7,152 nucleotides of DNA from Opitutales bacterium UBA7389 (GTDB lineage: Bacteria; Verrucomicrobiota; Verrucomicrobiia; Opitutales; Opitutaceae). Below, piece by piece: positions 1 to 6,071 of this stretch. Position 1 is the stretch's first letter. The number at the start of each line of letters is the position of its first letter. Below the pieces are notes generated by a model. The model saw only the letters and a list, made by a program, of their open reading frames with translations. It searched no databases and was not told where the DNA came from. The DNA lies in the NCBI GenBank assembly GCA_002474325.1, contig DKNL01000205.1:1-7152 (forward strand). The letters run 5' to 3'. The translations under genes were made by a program, and so were the position numbers.

Positions 1-677
1 TGCACGTGGCCTATAGGATCGCAGAAGCTCGTTCCATCGACGTGCCGAACTGTGAGCAAAGTAATTTCGTAATCGAATTCCACGAATCCTTCGACAATGA
101 CCTTTCCCTTGCCGGCCCGGCCGCCTTCTTGAGCGTAGTTCCAGGAATTCTCAATATCCGTTTCCGACTTGACCACGCTTTGCCCTTTGCCCGACGAGCT
201 CATGATTGGCTTTACCACGCAAGGCATGCCAATCTCATGAATCGCTTTGCTGTAGTCTTCAAAATTGTCCGCAAATTGATAGGGAGAGGTCAGTAGCTCG
301 AGCTCTTCCGCCACCAAGCGCCGAATCCCCTCGCGATTCATCGTCAATTGGGCAGCCCGCGCTGTCGGTATTACGGTCGTCGCGCCTTCGGCTTCCAAGG
401 CCGCTAAGGTGTCAGTCGCAATTGCCTCCACTTCCGGAATCACTAAATCCGGCTTCTCCGATTCGATAACTTTCCGTAAAGCATCGCTATCCAGCATGGA
501 GATCACGTGCGAACGGTCCGCAACCTGCATGGCCGGCGCATTCTCGTAGGCATCCACGGCGACAACTTCCACACCATAGCGTTGAAGCTCAAGAACCACC
601 TCCTTCCCCAATTCTCCTGAGCCGCAAAGCAGGGCTTTTTTCGCTGTTGAGGTGAAGGGCGTTCCAATAGTGGTCAT
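1..677 (-). CDS. purT: Formate-dependent phosphoribosylglycinamide formyltransferase (GAR transformylase 2), N-terminal part, cut by window edge
   Basis: This enzyme uses ATP and formate to formylate glycinamide ribonucleotide (GAR) in step 3 of cytosolic purine synthesis, without a folate cofactor. The reading frame runs from ATG at 677-675 off the left edge, giving 225 complete codons of an expected roughly 390. Recalled E. coli PurT aligns from its first residues. Visible are the N-terminal nucleotide-fold loop GSGELGKEV (residues 19-27), the GAR-contacting glutamates E22 and E82 (PEVEAIATD), TMNREGIRRL (112-121), and the ATP-grasp segment VVKPIMSSSGKGQ (154-166) with its ATP-binding lysine and glycine-rich loop. 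GGRAGKGKVIVEGFVEFDYEITLL follows near the cut, as in the family. The C-terminal half of the ATP-grasp domain lies outside the window. No clear Shine-Dalgarno precedes the start. It lies 116 bp after lldD on the same strand. Its purine role suggests a transcription unit separate from the rhamnose genes. The identification is secure. Confidence 0.95.
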   Translation of the reverse strand, partial: MTTIGTPFTSTAKKALLCGSGELGKEVVLELQRYGVEVVAVDAYENAPAMQVADRSHVISMLDSDALRKVIESEKPDLVIPEVEAIATDTLAALEAEGATTVIPTARAAQLTMNREGIRRLVAEELELLTSPYQFADNFEDYSKAIHEIGMPCVVKPIMSSSGKGQSVVKSETDIENSWNYAQEGGRAGKGKVIVEGFVEFDYEITLLTVRHVDGTSFCDPIGHV

Positions 678-694
678 TGGTATATTGAAACCCA

Positions 695-708
695 CGAATG
701 TTCGCGAA
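695..708. promoter_or_regulatory. Overlapping short palindromes upstream of purT (possible operator)
   Basis: Two small palindromes overlap 18-31 bp upstream of the purT start: CGAA-TG-TTCG at 695-704 and TTCGCGAA at 701-708. They sit where a repressor could block purT expression. I found no convincing -35/-10 pair in this 116-bp gap and no strong terminator after lldD. The rest of the gap (709-793) shows nothing I can name. The regulatory role is only a guess from position. Confidence 0.2.
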
Positions 709-793
709 TCAACAAAAACGTGTTCGACTTTTCATCAGCCGCGGATACCCAAACCAAGGTAAGACCTAAATCCACCCCGAACGCATTATTCGC

Positions 794-1948
794 CTAAGCG
801 TCTTTGATCAAATGCTTTGGTAGTTCCTTCACCGTCGGGCAAGCGACTTGCTCCATGATCTGTCGAAGCTGGCGTTTGATCATGGTAATGGTATGCCGAC
901 CACCACGCTTTCCTAAGGCTCCCACTCCGTACATGAAGGAACGGCCCATGAAAGCAAAATCCGCCCCGCTTGCCAATGCGCAGGCGATATCCGGACCTTC
1001 ACGTAGACCACTATCGATCATTACCTTGATTTTGTCACCAAATTCTTGAGCCAAGCGAGGCATGGCTTTGATCGTGGATTGACCCGCATCGAGTGAACGG
1101 CCTCCGTGGTTGGATACGATAATCCCATCGGCACCGAGGTCGACCACCTTCTGACAATCCTCAGGATTGACGATCCCTTTGACGACAAGCTTGCCTTTCC
1201 ACATATCCCGAATGGCCTTAATCCGATCCTCGGACAGGCGGCCGGAAAAGGTTTTGTTCATGAACAAACCGAGATGCTTCATGTCGAGTCCCTTCGGAAT
1301 GTAAGGCTTGATCGTCTTGAACTCCGGTACCCCCGCAACCAACTGACCGAATGACCAAGCCGGATGGGCAATCATCTGCATTATGTTTCGCAGAGTCATA
1401 CGGGGAGGTATCGACAATCCGTTACGAATTTCCATGGGTCGCCACGCAAACGTGGGCGTATCCGCTAGTATAATGAGCACCGGGCAACCTGCAGCTTCGA
1501 CACGCTTCAGTAATTTGTCTCGCAGTTCGTTTTCCGCTGGATGATAAAGCTGAAACCAAGCCTTGCCCTCGGTCAGTTCGCACACGGTTTCCACGCTCGC
1601 CGTGCTGACCGTGCTCACCGCGAAGGGAATATTATGCTCATGGGCGGCGGCAGCCAGAATCTCAGGGGCCTTAGGCCACATCATTCCTTGCAAACCAATG
1701 GGCGAGATTCCGAACGGGGCATCGTAGGTGTGGCCGAATAACTCGGTCTTCATATCAGTGCCCGCGTAGTCGTTGACATAGTAAGGCTGTAGCTGGATCT
1801 CACGAATCTCTTCCGTGTTCCGACGAACATTGATATTCGAGTTACACCCGCCCTCCAGGTATTCGAAAGCGAAACCCGGCATTCGGCGCCGCGCTTTGGC
1901 TCGAAGAAACTCAACCGATGGTAATTTAGGTACAAATGGGTCCGACAT
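794..1948 (-). CDS. lldD: FMN-dependent alpha-hydroxy-acid dehydrogenase, probable L-lactate dehydrogenase
   Basis: A 384-residue FMN-dependent alpha-hydroxy-acid dehydrogenase of normal family length, with a TIM-barrel fold. It most likely oxidises L-lactate to pyruvate and passes electrons to the respiratory chain. Family active-site residues are all present: Y30, Y135 (in WFQLY), D163, R170, K257 (VVKGI), and the catalytic H281 with R284 in SNHGGRSLD. The FMN-phosphate region DSGLREGPD...GADFAFMGRSF covers 312-338. STVS at 112-115 matches E. coli LldD, where plant glycolate oxidase has a tryptophan; KGIVNPEDCQKVVDLGADGI is also LldD-like. These support lactate over glycolate, but substrate cannot be fixed from sequence. 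The ATG at 1948-1946 gives a normal N-terminus, with only a weak GGA about 13 nt upstream. It follows rhaB by 194 bp. The neighbouring RhaEW fusion should make L-lactate from L-lactaldehyde, so this enzyme would complete rhamnose breakdown to pyruvate. It could also serve general lactate use. Confidence 0.85.
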   Translation of the reverse strand: MSDPFVPKLPSVEFLRAKARRRMPGFAFEYLEGGCNSNINVRRNTEEIREIQLQPYYVNDYAGTDMKTELFGHTYDAPFGISPIGLQGMMWPKAPEILAAAAHEHNIPFAVSTVSTASVETVCELTEGKAWFQLYHPAENELRDKLLKRVEAAGCPVLIILADTPTFAWRPMEIRNGLSIPPRMTLRNIMQMIAHPAWSFGQLVAGVPEFKTIKPYIPKGLDMKHLGLFMNKTFSGRLSEDRIKAIRDMWKGKLVVKGIVNPEDCQKVVDLGADGIIVSNHGGRSLDAGQSTIKAMPRLAQEFGDKIKVMIDSGLREGPDIACALASGADFAFMGRSFMYGVGALGKRGGRHTITMIKRQLRQIMEQVACPTVKELPKHLIKDA

Positions 1949-2044
1949 ATTTTGAAGATTCCGTTTCTAAGAGGGCGTCTTTGAAGCAGCAATACGAATT
2001 TTCGCTAGGGTAGCAGCCGAGCTCCGAGCAGCCATCAATAGTAG

Positions 2045-2063
2045 AACAGTCATCTTGACTGTT
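2045..2063. promoter_or_regulatory. Perfect 8-bp inverted repeat, candidate operator of lldD
   Basis: AACAGTCA (2045-2052) and TGACTGTT (2056-2063) form a perfect inverted repeat around a 3-bp spacer. It begins at the downstream end of a candidate minus-strand -10 box and covers the expected transcription start of lldD, a typical place for a repressor site. An 8/8 match in 19 bp is unlikely by chance in a 194-bp gap. It does not match the LldR operator I know. The bound factor is unknown; a lactate- or rhamnose-responsive regulator is conceivable. Confidence 0.45.
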
Positions 2064-2089
2064 TATAATTTGAAATTGCATCAGGTCAT
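2062..2089 (-). promoter_or_regulatory. Candidate sigma-70-type promoter for lldD
   Basis: On the minus strand, ATGACC (plus 2084-2089, 4/6 to TTGACA) and TATAAA (plus 2062-2067, 5/6 to TATAAT) are separated by 16 bp in an AT-rich stretch. Transcription would start near 2055, giving an lldD leader of about 105 nt, and the start would fall inside the inverted repeat at 2045-2063. This suggests lldD can be expressed apart from rhaB. It rests on consensus matching alone, and housekeeping promoter rules may differ in this organism. Confidence 0.35.
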
Positions 2090-2101
2090 GTGTGCCGCCC
2101 A

Positions 2102-2133
2102 GCACGCTCCGCTGGAGCCTCGCAAAGGCGTGC
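2102..2133 (-). terminator. GC-rich hairpin just after rhaB stop, possible terminator
   Basis: Ten bases beyond the rhaB stop, the minus strand can fold into a hairpin. GCTCC/GGAGC (plus 2106-2110 with 2114-2118) closes on a 3-nt loop. GCAC/GTGC (plus 2102-2105 with 2130-2133) continues the stem past an 11-nt bulge. Alternatively GCACGC/GCGTGC pairs as an outer 6-bp stem. No run of U follows, so it is a weak candidate for an intrinsic terminator and may instead stabilise the rhaB mRNA 3' end. Confidence 0.3.
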
Positions 2134-2142
2134 GATCGGCCG

Positions 2143-3633
2143 CTACCTTTCTACGAGTTCTATAAACCGCTCATACAGCTCCTCAAACTGGTCGGCACCC
2201 CTTGGCTCGAACACTTCAGACGGAAAACTCGCTCCTACCATCGTCCGGGCATCGCTCAGATCCGCCAGCTCTCCAGAAGCAATCAACTGAGCCGCTATGT
2301 TTCCCACCGCAGTGGCTTCCGAGGGACCGGTTCTAACCGTAACCCCCAACGAATCAGCCGTCAGTTGATTGAGGAAGTGGTTGCGAGCGCCTCCCCCGAG
2401 CATAAACAGACCCTTCAAGGGAACTGGCGAGTGATGGTCGAGTTTTTGGAAAACGTATTTGTATTTCAATGCCAGACTAACAAAGATGCATCTCAAAAGA
2501 GCTTCCTTTTCTTCGGGAACCAACTGCTCGGTCTTTCGACAATATTCCCGAATAGCCTCAGGCATATTATCTGGAGCTGCGAATTCGGGAGCATCCGGAT
2601 CAATAGTTGAAAGCGATCCATCATAGGATCGGGCCATCTCTATTACCTCGTCATAGTCATAAGTAGTCCCTTCGGTGGCCCATTCCTTTAAGCACTGCTC
2701 TATCAACCACATGCCGCAAATGTTTTTTAGAAAGCGAACCGTCCCAGCGAATCCGATTTCATTGGAAAACCCATCCGCCAAGGCCTGCTCTCCCAATTCC
2801 GGTCGCTCCAATTCGATGCCCATCAAGGACCAAGTCCCTGAACTCATAATCGCATAGTCAGGCCGACTCTCAGGGAGAGCCATAAATGCGCTGGCAGTGT
2901 CGTGGCTAGCAACGGCGACAACTAGAATGGGGTCCAGCGATGTAAAATCCTGTAGCTTCGGCTTTAGCGTTCCTACCTTGCTGCCCGGCTCCACTACAGG
3001 AGCGAAGAGCGTTTCGTGCAATCCAAGCGACGTCAACAATCTCTCCGACCATTCTCCGTTGACCGGATTCAGTAGTTGGCTGGTACTTGCTAGCGTGCGT
3101 TCCTGGACCGAGTTTCCAGTTAGCCAATAGTTGACTAGATCAGGAATGAAGAGAAGCCGTCTGGCGCTGCCGATCTTGCTCGTAGGATTATTTACCTCGG
3201 CGAACAACTGATTGATAGTGTTTATAAAGAGAAACTGGATACCAGTTTCTGAGAAGATAACCTCATCGGGTACAAGCTTCCGTATGGCTTCCGGCACCCC
3301 TTCGGTCCTGGAATCACGGTAGTGATACGGATTGCCCAGTAATTCACCTTCTTCACCAATTAAACCGTAGTCGACCGCCCAGGTATCTACGCCAATACTT
3401 TGAATACGGCCATCGTACTTTCGAGCCGCAATTGCGAGGCCTTCCGAGATCCGATCGAATATGTCCTGAATATCCCATTTGAGCGAACCCCCTTCCTCTA
3501 CCGCCTTAGTTGGGAAGCGACTGACCTCGTCGAGTTCTAGCGTTCGTGAACTTGAATCATATAAACCCGCAATCACTCGGCTGTTAGTCGCGCCAAGATC
3601 GATCGCTAGGTATACTTTGGATGCCGGATTCAT
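2143..3633 (-). CDS. rhaB: Rhamnulokinase (FGGY-family carbohydrate kinase)
   Basis: This cytosolic kinase phosphorylates L-rhamnulose with ATP to L-rhamnulose-1-phosphate, step 2 of rhamnose use. At 496 residues it is close to E. coli RhaB (489). FGGY features appear in order: phosphate-binding DLGATNSRV (12-20); sugar-contacting GVDTWAVDYGL (81-91), typical of rhamnulokinases; the ASHDTASAF segment (242-250) with probable catalytic base D245; GTWSLMG (266-272); the adenosine-binding loop GGGARN (413-418); and ATAVGN (440-445). GVDTWAVDYGL together with the RhaI and RhaEW neighbours favours rhamnulokinase over fuculokinase or xylulokinase. The ATG at 3633-3631 places the first motif at the usual distance from the N-terminus. 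No Shine-Dalgarno is seen: the start lies only 13 bp from a REP-like palindrome (3647-3723) that fills most of the 103-bp gap after rhaEW, so co-transcription with rhaEW is likely. The TAG stop falls in a GGTAG end of the inverted pair 2009-2147. Confidence 0.95.
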   Translation of the reverse strand: MNPASKVYLAIDLGATNSRVIAGLYDSSSRTLELDEVSRFPTKAVEEGGSLKWDIQDIFDRISEGLAIAARKYDGRIQSIGVDTWAVDYGLIGEEGELLGNPYHYRDSRTEGVPEAIRKLVPDEVIFSETGIQFLFINTINQLFAEVNNPTSKIGSARRLLFIPDLVNYWLTGNSVQERTLASTSQLLNPVNGEWSERLLTSLGLHETLFAPVVEPGSKVGTLKPKLQDFTSLDPILVVAVASHDTASAFMALPESRPDYAIMSSGTWSLMGIELERPELGEQALADGFSNEIGFAGTVRFLKNICGMWLIEQCLKEWATEGTTYDYDEVIEMARSYDGSLSTIDPDAPEFAAPDNMPEAIREYCRKTEQLVPEEKEALLRCIFVSLALKYKYVFQKLDHHSPVPLKGLFMLGGGARNHFLNQLTADSLGVTVRTGPSEATAVGNIAAQLIASGELADLSDARTMVGASFPSEVFEPRGADQFEELYERFIELVER

Positions 3634-3646
3634 CGCGTAGATTCGA

Positions 3647-3723
3647 GGTAGGGCAGCTTATCCCTAAACGGCCGAAAACTAAATCCATCTTCGAGCGGCC
3701 TACTAGGGATAGTCGGCCCTACC
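3647..3723. repeat. REP/BIME-like bipartite palindromic element, copy A (rhaEW-rhaB gap)
   Basis: A 77-bp element with two inverted 27-nt units. Left unit: GGTAG head (3647-3651), 9-nt stem arms 3652-3660 and 3665-3673 (7 of 9 paired), loop TCCC. Right unit: stem arms 3697-3705 and 3710-3718 (8 of 9 paired), loop GGGA, then CTACC (3719-3723). The linker is 23 nt. The outer perfect inverted repeat extends to GAGGTAGGGC (3645-3654 with 3716-3725). Its first 29 nt match copy B (5971-5999) at 26 positions. A GTAG-type head joined to a hairpin, in an inverted pair, is the known layout of RAYT-associated REP/BIME elements. It ends 13 bp before the rhaB start. Confidence 0.8.
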
Positions 3724-3736
3724 TCTTTTTCTCCCC

Positions 3737-5950
3737 TCACCTCAAAAATCCGTCTGCCAATCCTCCGTCAACAGGGAGAACGTGACCCGTTGTTTTGCTA
3801 AGCGAGTCGCTCAACAGGAGATAGATGGCCTCCGCTTGATCCTCCGGCGTTATTGGCGATTTGGTTAAAGTTCGCTGAGCGTAGAACTCCGCAAGTTTAT
3901 CCCGCAGCGCTTCATCCGTTTCGAAATCACTGTATTCAATATTATATTTCGCTAGCGAAGCGATCACCCGATCACGCGGAAACATAGCACTACCTTTTAC
4001 CACTGTTGCCGGAGCTACGGCGTTCACCCGGGACAATGGCGACAGTTCAATGGCCAATTCCCTCACCAAATGATTGGCCGCGGCCTTACTCGTATCGTAA
4101 GCCACGCTACCTTTCTTGGCCACCACTGCGTTGGCGCTGGTGGTGATAACGACATTGCTGGGTAGTTGCTGCTTGTCGAAGATGCAATTAGAAATCGCCT
4201 TAGCCGCTAAGTAGGCACCCTTCACGTTAATATCGAAAGTCAAAGAAAACGCGTCATCGGAAATGTCGCCCGCCACGCTGGGAGGAACGAATATCCCAGC
4301 AGTCACGACCAGCGCATCGACGCCACCATAAGCGAGGATCGCTTCTTTAAGCATCTCCACAATCGTACTACGAGCTGTAACGTCTGCACTCAATCCAAAT
4401 GCAGGTCCGCACCCTGAAATTCCGGTGCCCGAAATACCGATACCTTCGCCCATTCTGGCCACGGTTTCCTGAGCCGTTTCATCAGCGTTTTCTTTGCTGA
4501 GATCCACGCTAACGATATGAGCACCTTCTCCGCAAATACGGTGACAGACCTCCTTGCCAATTCCACTCCCAGCACCGACGACCACGGCAACCTGGCGAGC
4601 AAGGGATTGCTCTGGAGGCATACGCCTAAGCTTGGCCTCCTCTAGCTGCCAATACTCGATATCGAATGCTTCTTGCTCTGGCAACGCCCGGTAGCGGTCG
4701 ATCGTTTCCGCTCCTCGCATAACTTCTACCGCACAGTTATAAAATTCAGTCGTCACCCGGGACTCGCTCTTGCTTTTGCCCCAACCGATAATGCCGAGTC
4801 CAGGAATCAATATGATCGTCGGAACCGCTTGCCGAAGGGCTGGAGAATCGTCTTTTTTGCAACGCTCGTAGTAGTCGGCGTAATCCTTAACATACTGTTC
4901 TAGCTCACCCTCTAAAAGAGTTCGCAGCGATTCGATAGCCTCTTCTCCATCGCTTGGTTTCCAGTCGACAAACAAAGGCTTTATTTTCGTTCTGAGAAAA
5001 TGGTCTGGACAGCTTGTACCCAATTCCGCGAGGCGCTTAGCATCCACGCTATTGACGAATTCCAAGGTACGGTCGTCGCATTGGATGGTAGCAATCAGTC
5101 GCTTGGGTTGGCTCACTTTTCCTCGTAGCCAGGGAAGGATCTCAACTAGAACCTCCCTTCTGCCCTCCTCGCTTAAAGGTTCAAATCGAGCACCGCCGAA
5201 AACTGGTTTTCGATTCTCCCGCTCTTCAATGAATCGACCTGCTTTCTCGATAAGCGTCAGAGTTAACTCATAGCATTCCTTATCATCATCAGCCCAGTTG
5301 ATGATCCCGTGCTGGCCCATCATGATCCCTTTGGCCTGTGGATTTTCAGCAATCACGTCCCGCATGATCAAAGCCAAATCGAATCCAGGTCGCTGCCACT
5401 CCGTCCAAATGATCTCGTCCCCGTAGATCTCCTTCGTCAGGGCCTCTCCATTTTCCGATGCCGCCACCGCTATCACCGCATTAGGATGCATGTGATCGAC
5501 GTAATTGAAAGGCACAAACGCGTGCAAAGGAGTGTCGATCGATGGAACCCTGGGATTCAAGTTGAAAGCGCAGTGCTTGTACATCTGCACCATGGAATCC
5601 TCTATCTCAGATTTAACCCCGCTATTGGGATCATCCCGGTAAAGCTTCTCCAGCGACAGGACCTTGTCTTGATACAATGAGGAGAAGTTGACTTTCGTGG
5701 AGGTCCGCAGATCTCCACCAGACCCTTTCACCCACATCACTTCCACGGATTCACCCGTCATAGGATCTGTCTCGAAACATTTCGAGGACGTATTGCCTCC
5801 TCCCGTGTTGGTGATCCTTAAGTCTTGCCCAAGGATATTGGAGCGGAAAACGAGCCGTTCGAGGGGGGTCATCCCCGCGACTTTGTCGTCATCCCAAAGA
5901 TACTTCACATGCCGATAATCGCTCGGCGCGTAGGTGGTTGCTGTATTCAT
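3737..5950 (-). CDS. rhaEW: Bifunctional rhamnulose-1-phosphate aldolase / L-lactaldehyde dehydrogenase (class II aldolase-SDR fusion)
   Basis: A 737-residue two-domain cytosolic enzyme. The N-terminal class II aldolase/adducin domain (about 25-430) should split L-rhamnulose-1-phosphate into dihydroxyacetone phosphate and L-lactaldehyde. It shows GGNTSSK (51-57), VKGSGGDLR (74-82), and likely zinc ligands H153 and H155 (DHMHPNAVIAV) and H214 (GQHGI). The C-terminal short-chain dehydrogenase (about 450-737) should oxidise lactaldehyde to L-lactate with NAD(P). It shows the cofactor loop GAGSGIG (459-465), TAG (550-552), S605, Y618-x3-K622, and terminal GHVLPVDGG (722-730). Such RhaEW fusions are established in comparative and biochemical work on bacterial rhamnose pathways. 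Glycine-rich residues 501-516 look like an insertion in the SDR domain, which may explain a length slightly above the roughly 690 usual for the family. ATG at 5950-5948; no clear Shine-Dalgarno. It lies 121 bp after rhaI, with REP-like copy B between, and is probably co-transcribed. Confidence 0.93.
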   Translation of the reverse strand: MNTATTYAPSDYRHVKYLWDDDKVAGMTPLERLVFRSNILGQDLRITNTGGGNTSSKCFETDPMTGESVEVMWVKGSGGDLRTSTKVNFSSLYQDKVLSLEKLYRDDPNSGVKSEIEDSMVQMYKHCAFNLNPRVPSIDTPLHAFVPFNYVDHMHPNAVIAVAASENGEALTKEIYGDEIIWTEWQRPGFDLALIMRDVIAENPQAKGIMMGQHGIINWADDDKECYELTLTLIEKAGRFIEERENRKPVFGGARFEPLSEEGRREVLVEILPWLRGKVSQPKRLIATIQCDDRTLEFVNSVDAKRLAELGTSCPDHFLRTKIKPLFVDWKPSDGEEAIESLRTLLEGELEQYVKDYADYYERCKKDDSPALRQAVPTIILIPGLGIIGWGKSKSESRVTTEFYNCAVEVMRGAETIDRYRALPEQEAFDIEYWQLEEAKLRRMPPEQSLARQVAVVVGAGSGIGKEVCHRICGEGAHIVSVDLSKENADETAQETVARMGEGIGISGTGISGCGPAFGLSADVTARSTIVEMLKEAILAYGGVDALVVTAGIFVPPSVAGDISDDAFSLTFDINVKGAYLAAKAISNCIFDKQQLPSNVVITTSANAVVAKKGSVAYDTSKAAANHLVRELAIELSPLSRVNAVAPATVVKGSAMFPRDRVIASLAKYNIEYSDFETDEALRDKLAEFYAQRTLTKSPITPEDQAEAIYLLLSDSLSKTTGHVLPVDGGLADGFLR
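4406..4435 (-). repeat. 15-bp imperfect tandem repeat inside the SDR domain of rhaEW
   Basis: Two adjacent 15-mers, plus strand 4406-4420 and 4421-4435, agree at 11 of 15 positions. They encode the repeated pentapeptides GISGT / GISGC (about 506-515) within a glycine-rich loop, GEGIGISGTGISGCG, between the SDR cofactor helix and the ADV segment (522-524). The in-frame unit length fits slippage or duplication that left the reading frame intact. Confidence 0.5.
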
Positions 5951-5970
5951 GCTAAATCTCAGTCTTCTTT

Positions 5971-6043
5971 GGTAGGGCTGTTTATCCCTAAACAGCCGAG
6001 CCTTAATGTATTATTCGGCCGCTTAAGGATAAGCGGCCCTACC
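5971..6043. repeat. REP/BIME-like bipartite palindromic element, copy B (rhaI-rhaEW gap)
   Basis: A 73-bp element and the cleaner copy. Left unit: GGTAG head (5971-5975), then a perfect 9-bp stem GGCTGTTTA/TAAACAGCC (5976-5984 with 5989-5997), loop TCCC. Right unit in inverse orientation: perfect 9-bp stem GGCCGCTTA/TAAGCGGCC (6017-6025 with 6030-6038), loop AGGA, then CTACC (6039-6043). A 19-nt AT-rich linker separates them. The outer ends also pair (GGTAGGGC with GCCCTACC), so the whole element can form one long hairpin or two short ones. It lies 20 bp upstream of rhaEW. Both strands read alike, so no orientation is assigned. Confidence 0.82.
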
Positions 6044-6071
6044 TTTTCAAAATATCCTCCAAAGCGGCCTT

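Larger units (their letters stand above)
2009..2147. repeat. Imperfect inverted pair with GGTAGC-type ends between rhaB and lldD
   Basis: GGTAGCAGCCGAGC at 2009-2022 is matched on the opposite strand by GGTAGCGGCCGATC at 2147-2134 (12 of 14 identical), bounding 139 bp. The ends resemble the head (GGTAG) and tail (CnGCCGA) of the two REP-like elements at 3647-3723 and 5971-6043, but without their central stem and loop. The right end supplies the rhaB stop codon: the TAG of GGTAG is the stop. It may be a decayed or internally deleted relative of those elements, or a chance similarity. Confidence 0.4.

Noticed and set aside
6..469. Plus-strand open frames in the first 470 bases
   Set aside because: The minus strand here encodes PurT continuously from 677 to the edge, so these are antisense shadows.
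1985..2032. AGCAGC occurring three times upstream of lldD (1985, 2012, 2027)
   Set aside because: The copies are short and irregularly spaced; two of them fall in or near the inverted pair starting at 2009, so chance or that repeat explains them.
2064..2069. Perfect TATAAT on the plus strand
   Set aside because: No matching -35 box at usual spacing and no plus-strand gene downstream; the overlapping minus-strand TATAAA has a better context.
2092..2610. 172-codon plus-strand open frame opposite the 3' part of rhaB
   Set aside because: It lies antisense to a well-supported kinase with intact motifs, has no recognisable domain, and its composition follows the opposite strand.
3737..5950. Possibility that the aldolase-dehydrogenase fusion is a sequencing or assembly artefact
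   Set aside because: The frame is continuous, both domains have intact motifs, and this fusion is a known architecture in bacterial rhamnose pathways.
6050..6060. GGAGGAT on the minus strand after rhaI, like a strong ribosome binding site
   Set aside because: The nearest start downstream (TTG) meets a TAG after two codons, and the rhaEW ATG is about 100 bp away, so it does not serve any visible gene.
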